DNA of 64,000 bases from Hetaerina americana. Lineage: Eukaryota > Arthropoda > Insecta > Odonata > Calopterygidae. Below are positions 36,151 through 45,394 of the stretch, one piece after another (the first letter of the stretch is position 1; every line of letters starts with the position of its first letter). The stretch lies in assembly GCA_022747635.1 (NCBI GenBank), contig JAKTNV010000023.1, positions 8,694,306 to 8,758,305 on the forward strand, given 5' to 3'. The notes beneath the pieces are model-generated. The model was not told where the DNA came from and did not search any database. It saw only the letters and a list, made by a program, of their open reading frames with translations. Position numbers and translations under genes: made by a program.

Positions 36151-37797
36151 TATGTCCCGCATAGGAATCATGTAACTCTTAATAGAAATACCTGAAAAAG
36201 GCATTCGAGTCCTTTTACTCAATCCCCAGATGAGGACGTTAAAATTGTTTTCGTAAAAGTAGCGTTCGCAAATAAAATTTATTAATTCCTAAGATTTTTC
36301 CTCGTTCAAAAGCCTTTTTCGAACCGTTAAATTGTGTATTTAATTTTGCAGTTTAAAAGAGGGTTGTCGTTCGTTTATGCCAATCCGAAGAAATTTAGAA
36401 TGGTTTACTGTTGCATTAGTTCATACCCTCTTTATTCACTTATACTCAGCTTCACAAAACTGCAACCCTGTCCCAGAAAATTGAGAGTGCATTTAGTGTG
36501 ACGCAATAAGTTTCTCGTTCACTGAATGAAGCTGGCAGACTTTGCGCAAAAAAAAGTTGTGAAAAAATGTCAGCAGCAGTGACTACCTACATCCACTCCA
36601 TGTTTGACGCGAAAAGTGCGTGAAAAGTTCTCTTTGACGTGACTTTTTACTCAAATAATCGGCGGAAAAATTTAAGTGTTAAATTAAACATCTCTGGCGC
36701 TCTGGCGAGTAAGTGCTAATCCAAATTGCGCTAATCGCGGTATGGATTCAAATGCATTAACCCTTCGTGTCGCTCGGCTTTTGCCTTGATACGATCTCTC
36801 ATATCTTGAGAGTCTCTCATTTATTTCGAAGCGATTTTAGAAACTCTTTAGATGTTTAAGTATCCTGCGAGCCACCTCGAGGGTGTGTGGAGGTGAATAC
36901 CCATCAGGCTAATTTTGACCCAAAGATGATCCTACCATGGTCGGACTATGTTATTCTGATCGTTTATCGTGCGTGTAAAAATGACTAGTTAAATCTATTT
37001 ATTCTACCATCGATCCCTCTAATTTTAGTGACATGATCTCTCCTGCCGTAGCACGATGGCGGTAGTGATACATTTTCGTCATCACTGCCAAAGAGACCTC
37101 CTTCCAATGTATGCAAGACATTAGTTAATCTTTAATTTAAGCTTTGCTCCTTGAGTGCTTCCCAGTCTAGCTCCTCTAATATTTTGGATGCGCGACGAAG
37201 TTTATCATAACAAAGAACAAACTTTGTCGTCGAGGGTTGCATCCCGCGGCCCATTTGACCCTGCATTTCATTGGAGCCGTGCAGGATTGTCCCGCGCGGG
37301 GGGACTTCTTATGGCAATCCCCCGCGGAACGGCTGACTTCGCTACGCCTTTAGTGATCATGAAATCCATAGTTTCCAGAATGTAATTCGTGTTCCGGGGG
37401 GTTCTGATCCCTGGCGGCGGAGAGAGTTGTTAAAGACACGCACCGATGTGAGAGGAGGTTTTTTTATGACTCTCGGTAAAGTTTCGTGATGCGCTCGGGT
37501 GTCCAAGCCCTTGGAAATGACCAAATCTTGTGGAGTGATTTTTCATGGCTTTCTCAACTGCTCCCTTCGCCACTTGTGCATAGCGAGGAAAAAAAAGACC
37601 GCGCGTAGAATTGAGAATGCGATTGGGTAATGCAAGAGCGTGCAGGTGCCTGAAAGTCAATGAAAGGCGGAGAAAGTGTTAGATGAAGTTTTCAAAGTGG
37701 AGCACTTGTATGTGGGTCTCTCTCGAGGGCCCTTGCCTGCGCGGATACCTCGCAATTGCGAAACTTGAAAGTAAGAAGTGGATTGCGTTCTCCAAGC
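36151..37797. other. No recognisable feature
   Basis: No motif-bearing frame, tRNA or repeat family recognised. Confidence 0.5.
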
Positions 37798-37862
37798 TGG
37801 ATACGAACCACGGCCTTGGATTATCCGGAGCGGTGACTGCTCGCTAGACCGACCATACCCGT
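37798..37862 (-). mobile_element. Possible degraded tRNA-like SINE head
   Basis: The minus strand reads GGTCGGTCTAGCGAGCAGTC, then 30 bases later GTGGTTCGTATCC, close to A-box and B-box spacing. One B-box position is mismatched and no body shared with SINE1 or SINE2 was recognised. Confidence 0.35.
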
Positions 37863-39875
37863 TCGAAAGGAGGAATGAACTCTCTATGCGTTAACTGCGC
37901 TGGCACTTCCGCTCGACACGGTTCCGACCGAGTGAGATTGACGAGAGGTCTTTAAACTCGTAAGAGGCTGTTTTCTCATCCATTTCGCCGCAGGTGTTGA
38001 TATAAATGTCGACAGTGAGCGCAGATGCGACATCTGTGCATCAGTGCTAGCACCCGGTCACGTTTGTGACATTGCCTGAAGTGCTCCAACCACATCTCAG
38101 TCACACTGTGTGGTGTCTCTCTTGGGCTAATGCTGACTCACACCGGAGCCCAAATGCGTTTGTCATTCCGTTGACACTTTTTTCTGAGTACCCCATCCAA
38201 AAGTAGACCATGTGTGGCCAAAAGACTCAACGACTGCATCAAATCTACTGAATTGAATCGGGTGCAATATCTCCGGAGAGCGACGCATTTCGCGTTAGTC
38301 GCTGGAGTGCGCGCTTTTTTCCGGAACAGAAGGAAACTCGAGACTTGAAAAGTCATAATTTATCTGCATTCTGCAAGTGTGCATATCTGCATTTTCCGCA
38401 ATCAAGGTGAGTGATACTAAATTTGATCGGTGTCGTCGAGTTCTCATCGATTGGTGTCTGAAAAACTTGACCTTCTCCGTAGGGAAGCGGAGGGGTGTTG
38501 GGCAGAAAAGAAGAAAAAAAGAAGCCAGTTAGAGAAGTCATCAATTGGACTCCGCTCCGCTCGCTGCCCTGCGCGGCCCCAATCCCCGTCTCCCCTCCCC
38601 TGCCCCCCCCCCGACGTCGACCGGCGCAACGTGCCTCTCCTTTGTTTTGCTATTCATTGATCAGCTACCTTGCTGCATGCGTAATTCGAATGCGTAACCC
38701 ATTATTTAGCATCGTCGATACGTAAACACGGTGAACGAAGCTACCCGGAGGTAACGGGGCGGAGGGGGTGGAGAGTGTGAGGGGGAGGAAGGTCTTCTAG
38801 CTCCCCTCTCGCGTCTGCCGCCGAGCGCATGTCAGGGGAAGCCATCCGGTGTAGATTGGCTTTCGAAAACCGGTGTCAGGTTGCCGTAGGGGATTTCGCA
38901 GATTACAGGAGAGATGTTTAGAGGTTATATATGGTATGCATATCTGCTGCGTCTTCCGCGGATGAATAAGGTGCCGTTTTATGGACCGTTTAAACTCCAT
39001 GGAATCAAGAATAAACTTTACTTTTTATATTGTGATTTTTTTTCACACTTCGTCATACTTGGCTGAAGTGAACTCGAAGTAAAAGTGTGGAGGGATGAAT
39101 TATTATTAATGGTCTTTATTGTTGGCATAAATTTCGGCACGTCCAGAGAGAGGTGTCTTAAATTATTTTATCGTCCTCTTCATTCGTCAATCTTAAATGA
39201 CCCAACGCCAAAGGGTTTAGGGACGGCCACGTAATTAGAAAATTATGATAGTTCCTAGTGTGAAATTGTCTTGTTATAAGGAAACAGTGTGGTTGATAGA
39301 AGTATTTGAAATGTTTTTCATGTCCCATCGGAAACATTTGGCCAGAATCCTTATAAGGGTTTATTTGAAGACGGGCAGGTGCCGAATGGCTAGAAGAGGA
39401 TTGTAGACGTAATGGGCTCAGGAAAACGAGGACTAAGATCATCCATTATGGATGTATGAAGAATGGTTAGTTTTTTATTCTGGTAATCGTTTCTGGGTAA
39501 AGACTACCAAGGAAAATAATATTTTTCAACTACAGCTATATGCGCGGTATAATTAAATTTAATCCGTATAATTCCTTCAAATCTATCATGAGTACAAGGG
39601 TCCCCTAAATCTATCCTCTAAATCAGGGGGAAATTTGAAGAAGATTTAGGGACGATTAGAACCAACTCCTCTGCGTACATCATTGCCCTCCAAATTGACA
39701 GATTTATTGAAATTACAAGGAAAAAATATTGTCCAATGATTTAAAATTACAACTTTGGTCTTTTGATATCTGTAGGAAATCAACTGGGATGATTTTCTGG
39801 GTCTAAATATAAAATTTTCGATTATTTACATGCCATGGTTAATTTCTTCTACAAGTATTTGACCTGACACAGTAG
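37863..39875. other. No recognisable gene; C-rich tract near 38580-38620
   Basis: A purine-rich patch (38480-38530) and a C-rich tract (38570-38620) give long spurious frames on both strands. No domain or repeat family recognised. Confidence 0.5.
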
Positions 39876-40133
39876 ATGGACCTAGCGTCTTCCCAGGTCT
39901 CGATCCATCCTGCCAACATCAATCAGTTCACGAAAGGGACTTCGGTGAGCACACAATTTATGGCCAACAGCCAATCCGTCTTTCAGCCTCCTCATGCAAT
40001 CGCCAAATCCGAGCAGGTTCAGCGAGCACGTGAACGGCTTTCTCGAATGTTCCGAGCAGCTTTATTGAAGCGAGAATATTTCTTATCAATGCAATTTCAA
40101 AAGACAATGCAACGAAATTTTATAGATACATGA
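39876..40133 (+). CDS. Unrecognised 85-codon frame; its end overlaps the RT-B start
   Basis: Starts MDLASSQVSIHPANINQF and runs into KSEQVQRARERLSRMFRAAL, a basic amphipathic stretch. The last about 20 codons overlap the beginning of RT-B-like sequence in another frame. It could be an unrelated host exon cut by RT-B, the ORF upstream of RT-B, or chance. I recognise no domain. Confidence 0.2.
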   Translation: MDLASSQVSIHPANINQFTKGTSVSTQFMANSQSVFQPPHAIAKSEQVQRARERLSRMFRAALLKREYFLSMQFQKTMQRNFIDT

Positions 40134-40168
40134 GAACGAGGAAAGATAACAGGGAACGCGTGAATATA

Positions 40169-40921
40169 CGAGGGTCATCCGGAAAGTAGTACCCGTTCGT
40201 GCCGCATGAAGTGCTGACGACGCGAGTAGCCGCTGGACGAGGTCAGATAGCTTCAGTGGCTTGTCTGCCTTCTCTGAGCCAAGTTGCGTGACGCTAGCAT
40301 TGCCTGTGTTGTTTCTGTGATTGTTTACAATGTTTAAAAAAATTGAGAACGCCGCCAGTTGTGAAGTGAGGGCAGTGATTAAATTCCTCAATGCAAGAAA
40401 CGTTCGCCCATGTGATATTCATCGCCAATTAAAGGAGGTGTATGGAGACAATGTAATGGACGAGTCGTCTGTTCGGCGGTGGTGTCGCAACTTCAACATG
40501 GGGAGGGGGAACACACACGACGATGAGCGTTCGGAGAGACCGTCTGTCATTACAGACCAACTGGTGAGCTCAGTTGACGAATTCGTGAGGAACGATCGGC
40601 GCGTCACAATTGATGACATCTGTGAGCATTTTCCCAATGTTTCTCGAACAATTGTTCATGAAATTGTTAAACACCATCTGCATTATGGAAAAATTTGTGC
40701 AAGATGGGTCCCTCGCGTATCTCAATGAGCTGGCGGCGAAGGACTATGCAGCAGGAATACAGAAACTTGTCACACGTTATGACAAATGCCTTAATTTGCT
40801 TGGAGATTATGTTGAGAAGTAGTTTAAAGTATCCTCTTTCAAATAAAATTTTTCATGTTTGTTAATATTTACTTTTGTGTCTTTATTTCACGAACGGGTA
40901 CTACTTTCCGGATGACCCTCG
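40169..40921 (+). mobile_element. Mariner D, internally deleted, inserted in RT-B
   Basis: Terminal inverted repeats (cgagggtcatccggaaagta, extending about 33 bp) start at 40169 and end at 40921, with TA duplications at 40167-40168 and 40922-40923. At 753 bp it is about 550 bp shorter than a full mariner. The target is the RT-B linker, so RT-B was there first. Confidence 0.95.
40330..40822 (+). pseudogene. Mariner D transposase remnant lacking the catalytic core
   Basis: The frame from 40330 keeps the helix-turn-helix half (ASCEVRAVIKFLNARNV, ESSVRRWCRNFNMGRGNTHD, DERSERPSVITDQLVSSVDE) and the linker RTIVHEIVKHHLHYGKICAR. After a deletion with a frame change, the last 30 residues of a transposase follow (AAGIQKLVTRYDKCLNLLGD then YVEK, in the frame ending 40822). 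All three catalytic Asp residues are missing. It can be mobilised only by a related transposase in trans. Confidence 0.92.
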
Positions 40922-42494
40922 TATTAAAAACTAAGGTAAATGGCATTGTAACAGACACTGTAGAAATAGAAAATATGTTCAACTCCTGCTTTACGGATGT
41001 TTTTCGGGGAATAGAAAACAAAAAGGAAAATAAGGCTTGCCTAAATAGCTCAGAAACGACAGAGAACTTCAGCATAACAGCACCAAATAGCTCACTGCCC
41101 TCGAGAAACGGTAGTATCGTGGAGGACTCGTATTTTGTGAAAAAATAAGGAGGATGAGGAAAAATAAGTCAGTGGGACCGGATAATATCTCAATTGACAT
41201 TCTATAACTGGGTGATAACGCAATAGCTTTGTACCCGAGTGATCTATTCAAAGTAACCTTAAATAATGATGCCTTGCCCAATGATTGGAAAAAAGTAAAT
41301 ATTACACCAATTTTCAAGAAAGGGGATAAAACAATAGCCAACAATTATAGACCGTTAAGCATAACCTCAGTTGTTTGCAAAATAATGGAAAAAAGAATCA
41401 CTGACTACATTCTGGAATGTTGGACAAGAGATATGTGGCTATTCAAATACCAAATGGGTTTAGAGCAGGATACTCGTGTGAAACGCAGCTTTTGGGATTT
41501 AGCCAATATATCGGCGACGCATTAGATGATGGAAAGGATGTGGATGCAGTAATTGTTGATTTTTCGGCAGCTTTTGACCGAATGCCTCACGATAAATTAT
41601 TGTTTTAGTTGGATTCGTTACCATTGGACTTGAGGGTAAAACAATGGATAAAAAATTTTCTTAGAGGCAGAACTCAAAAATTAAAATTATGGGATACATT
41701 TTCAAATGAGGCGAGCGTTTTAGCAGGAGTTCCACAAGGCACTGTTCTAGGGCCATTTCTCTTCCTAATTTACGTAAACGATCTACCAAACAATTTACAT
41801 TCCCAAATAAGATTCTTAGTTGATGACTGCATTATATACAGACGGATAGAGCATCTAAATGACCGCGTAATACTACAAAATGACATCGATCGCCTTGGTG
41901 ACTGGGTTACAAATAATAATATGGGCATTAATATAAGTAAGAGTAAGCGTGTACATTTCTCAAATAAAAAGAATGTAGAAAAGGAAATTTACACCCTCTT
42001 CGGAGAAAGAATCCCATGTACCAGTCAGTGCAAATATTTAGGCATTTACTTAACTAGGGATCTTGGGTGGGGGGTCCAAGTAGATAATTTGACACGGAAG
42101 GCATTTAAAGTATTCATTGGGTAATGAGAAATTTAAAAGCAAGTAGCGTAGCCACAAAAGAAAAAGCATATGAGGTACGGGCTAGCCCTATCCTATCTCC
42201 TCGTCCTTGGTATGGGATCGATATGAGGTGGGACATATTAAAAAGATAGAAAAAGTTCAAAGAAAGGCAGCAAGATATGTACTCGGAAGGTACAAAAGAA
42301 CAGATAGTGTCACAGAAATGTTAGATGTACTGAAATGGGAGAGTTTGAAAAATAGAAGAAAAAAGAGTAGGTTAGGCGCGATGCATAGAATTATTAAAAA
42401 GGACGAAGCGTGGGAAGATTTATGGCAAGGGATAGAAAAGCCTAACTTTAAAGGAAAAAACGACCATAATTTCAAGATAAAAATAAGGACGTAA
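40922..42494 (+). pseudogene. RT-B reverse transcriptase, broken, CR1/Jockey-like
   Basis: Frames in order: 40855-41148 (linker, FNSCFTDVFRGIENK), 41150-41525 (NKSVGPDNISIDIL, a stop, then ITPIFKKGDKTIANNYRPLS), 41417-41608 (IPNGFRAGYSCETQLLGF, VIVDFSAAFDRMPHDK), an in-frame TAG at 41606-41608, 41609-42124 (AGVPQGTVLGPFLFLIYVND, FLVDDCIIY, CKYLGIYLTRDLGWGVQVDN) and 42207-42494 (EKVQRKAARYVLGRYKRTDS). The FADD box reads LVDD, keeping both Asp residues. At least two frameshifts and two stops; inactive. Confidence 0.9.
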
Positions 42495-42865
42495 AAACAA
42501 TTAAGAAAAAATACTCTTTTTTAAATAGAACTGTTATTGATTGGAACCAGCTGCCTGGAGGTTTTTTGAGTCCTTTCAATCCAATTTTAGAAGTTTTAAG
42601 TATAAATGTAAAGCAGCTACTGGGTAATTAACTTCATTGTAGTTATTAAAATATTGTTTGTATGCGATGTGGACAGCATGTTGTATGTGATGTGGAAGTT
42701 TGTTTGTATGTGATGTGGAAGTGTCATTGTATGTAAATATATTTTGTCTCTTATCTGTTTTTATACTGCGTGTATTTATGTAATTTTCGTTGTAAGAGTT
42801 ATCTTTGATCAAACTTGACCGTTGCCACCAGGAAACTCGCCTAATAGCAACGAAAAAAGAAAAAA

Positions 42866-43352
42866 TAAAATAATTGAATAAATATTATTTTTCACCAACG
42901 TTATCTCTATTTTCAATATTATCACCGAGGAACTGTAATGCCATTCATTATTATGAGTTTATTTATATTGCGGTTTTTATTCTTCAATCCCTTTGGAATA
43001 ATCTTTGTGCATTTGATTAGTATAGGTGCGTGCATTTTTTATTTTGGGGAAAATTGCTCTTGAAATATTCCCCTCGTAATGTAAAGGAATTATTGTATTT
43101 TTCTTCAATTTAATGAACCTACCTCATGGATACTTGCCAATTATCTCCCATCTTTTCCGTTGCTATTTCTTACCTAGAGCGTAGACGGCGAATGCTCAAT
43201 GAAATATAATCTATTTTTGGAGTTATCTTGGGTAGATTGAAAGGAGCTATGTATTTTAAGGATATATGAATTGATTAATAGATAAAGTAAATTATTTCTG
43301 ACATTTATATATATATATAGCATATGTATTTCTATGTACATATGCATACATC
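42866..43352. other. AT-rich interval, no gene
   Basis: No feature seen except a short TA run at 43306-43319 that begins the microsatellite context of RTE-A copy A5. Confidence 0.5.
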
Positions 43353-43353
43353 G

Positions 43354-43381
<28 letters not shown>
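43353..43381. repeat. (TA)n microsatellite at the 5' edge of RTE-A copy A5
   Basis: About 14 TA units that end directly at the first recognisable RTE-A base. Confidence 0.95.
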
Positions 43382-43384
<3 letters not shown>

Positions 43385-45281
43385 ATGGATGAGCGGCGAA
43401 AATGGAAGAATATAAATACAGAATTAGGCAAAATGAAGTACAAAGAATTGAACAATAAATTGAGGCGGGCAACAAATAAGGCAAAAGACGCATGGTGGAA
43501 GACGCAGTGCGAGGATATGGAAAGTCTCCAGAGGAAGGGCGAAATCGATGCGCTGTACAGCAAAGTTAAATCGTTATCGGGAAGTAAGAAAGGAAGAGCT
43601 ATGCTAATAGTTAGAGATAAAGCGGGTAAGGTAATAGTTGACGCAGGAAACATCCAAGAGAGATGGAAGGAGTATATAGAAGAACTGTATAGTAAAGAAC
43701 TCAGACCAACACAGTTAGACATTGAAAAAGAAAACGACGTAGAGGAAGACAGCTTAGGCCCAGGCATACTAGACAATGAGATAGAAAGGGCATTAAGGGA
43801 GATGAAACTAAATAAGGCCGTGGGGGTAGATAACATTCCCGTGGAACTTTTAAAATGCTTAAGAAAATGTGGGAGGAAGAGGCTATATGGGCTGATCGGT
43901 AGCATTTATGAGGAGGGAATCTGGCCGGAAGACTTTGTGAGAGCAGTTTTAGTTCCGATTCCGAAAAAGGTAAAGGCCACGTCATGTGAGGACTATGGGA
44001 CAATTAGTTTGATATCCCACGCAGCTAAAGTTGTTCTCAGGATCATAAACAAACGGATAGAGAGTAGGGCAAATGATTACTTAGGGGATGATCAGTTTGG
44101 GTTTAGGAAGGGGAGAGGTACGCGTGATGCCATTGCAGTAATGAGATTATTAATCGAGAGGAATATAGAACACAACCAGGAGGTATTTGCCTGTTTCCTA
44201 GATTTCGAAAAAGCGTTTGATAGAGTGAATTGGGAAAAACTAATGAGTATATTGCAGAAAATAGGAATAGATTGGAGGGAAAGGAGGCTAATCCGCAACC
44301 TGTACATGTCTCAGACTGCTCAGGTGCGGGTGGGAAACGGGGAGTCAGGATGGGCAGTGTTAGGAAGGGGTGTAAGGCAGGGTTGCCCATTATCACCGTT
44401 GCTGTTCAACCTGTATGCAGAGGAAATGATCAAAGAGGCATGGGAAGAACTCGAGGTAGGAATGAAAGTGGGCGGGGGATTCGTAAAATCAGTTAGGTTT
44501 GCTGATGACCAAGCTTTAGTTTGTCAGTCAGCCAAGGGGCTGCAAGCATTGCTTAGTGAATTGGAAATTCAGTGCGACAGGTATGGGATGAGAATCAACA
44601 TTAATAAAACAAAGGTTATGCGATTTTCTAGAAAGAAAAAGGCTAATCTTAACATTAAAGTAAGAGGGCAAAAACTAGAGCAGGTAGAACAGTTTACGTA
44701 TCTCGGTAGTGTTTTGGACCAACACGGTCAAAGTAGTAGGGACGTAAGGAGAAGAATTGCGCTAGGCAAAGAGGCTTTCACGAGGAGGAGGGAGTTGATG
44801 ACGGGGACTTTGAGTAAGGATGTTAAGAAAAGACTCGTAAAAACTTTGATATGGAGCGAAGCTATGTACGGCGCGGAAACGTGGTCATTGAAGCAGGAGG
44901 ATAGACGTAGACTGGAGGCTTTTGAAATGTGGGTGTGGAGAAGAATGGAGAAGGTAAAATGGACAGAGAAGAAAACAAATGAGGAAGTACTTGGTATGGT
45001 GGGCGAAGAGAGGGGTTTGTTGGGAGCAATCCTATGGAGGCAGGAAAAGTGGATGAAGGGGGTGTTGACCGGCAGTGGGATGTTGAAGACTGTGATAGAG
45101 GGTAGAATGTTGGGCAAAAGAGGAAAGGGAAGGAACAGGATAGGGATGTTGGACGGGATGAAGGGAGGAAGAAAGTACTCATAGATGAAGAGGGACCTGG
45201 TGTAGAGTAGAATTTAGGGTTGTGTTTTGTTAGTAGTCACAAAATATTTGTTTGGTAGTTGTGTCCATCGAAAAACCTACC
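43381..45281 (+). mobile_element. RTE-A copy A5, 5'-truncated, tail to tail with A6
   Basis: Starts at codon 381-382 of the complete ORF directly after a TA array and extends to a 3' UTR that lacks the last about 17 bases of the A6 end, being replaced by tatatatatata (45281-45292). Sequence is nearly identical to A6 in inverse orientation over about 1.9 kb. Confidence 0.95.
43385..45184 (+). CDS. RTE-A reverse transcriptase ORF, N-terminally truncated (copy A5)
   Basis: An uninterrupted 599-codon frame from MDERRKWKNINTELG, equal to residues 382-980 of the full ORF. The frame is also open upstream through the TA array to 43334, which adds 17 Tyr/Ile-rich residues and is not genuine. RT blocks: VLVPIPKKVKATSCEDY, CFLDFEKAFDRVNW (first catalytic Asp), RGVRQGCPLSPLLFNLYAEE, SVRFADDQALVCQ (catalytic Asp pair), GMRININKTKVMRF, EQFTYLGSVL, and a C-terminal region with AMYGAETWSLKQEDRRRLEA and VWRRMEKVKW. 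It ends seven residues early at a TAG relative to A6. The endonuclease is absent, so it cannot start its own insertion. All RT catalytic residues are present. Confidence 0.9.
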   Translation: MDERRKWKNINTELGKMKYKELNNKLRRATNKAKDAWWKTQCEDMESLQRKGEIDALYSKVKSLSGSKKGRAMLIVRDKAGKVIVDAGNIQERWKEYIEELYSKELRPTQLDIEKENDVEEDSLGPGILDNEIERALREMKLNKAVGVDNIPVELLKCLRKCGRKRLYGLIGSIYEEGIWPEDFVRAVLVPIPKKVKATSCEDYGTISLISHAAKVVLRIINKRIESRANDYLGDDQFGFRKGRGTRDAIAVMRLLIERNIEHNQEVFACFLDFEKAFDRVNWEKLMSILQKIGIDWRERRLIRNLYMSQTAQVRVGNGESGWAVLGRGVRQGCPLSPLLFNLYAEEMIKEAWEELEVGMKVGGGFVKSVRFADDQALVCQSAKGLQALLSELEIQCDRYGMRININKTKVMRFSRKKKANLNIKVRGQKLEQVEQFTYLGSVLDQHGQSSRDVRRRIALGKEAFTRRRELMTGTLSKDVKKRLVKTLIWSEAMYGAETWSLKQEDRRRLEAFEMWVWRRMEKVKWTEKKTNEEVLGMVGEERGLLGAILWRQEKWMKGVLTGSGMLKTVIEGRMLGKRGKGRNRIGMLDGMKGGRKYS

Positions 45282-45394
45282 TATATATATATTTTTTTTA
45301 AGGTAATCTACCGGTTAAGGTAGGTTTTTTGATGGACACAACTACCAAACAAATATTTTGTGACTACTAAGAAAACACAACCCTAAATTCTACT

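Larger units (their letters stand above)
40095..42865 (+). mobile_element. RT-B LINE copy 1, interrupted by mariner D
   Basis: Left part (40095-40168) encodes YRYMRTRKDNRERVN, the pre-RT linker. The element resumes after mariner D (40922) with LKTKVNGIVTDTVEIENMFN and continues through RT to about 42490, followed by a 3' UTR with a short tandem repeat (42655-42740, tgtatgtgatgtggaagt-like units) and a terminal stem (cgttgc at 42820-42825, gcaacg at 42847-42852) before an A-rich end. Endonuclease is missing, so the copy is 5'-truncated. Confidence 0.88.

Noticed and set aside
43174..43905. 243-codon minus-strand frame
   Set aside because: Antisense shadow of the A5 RT frame extended through a microsatellite.
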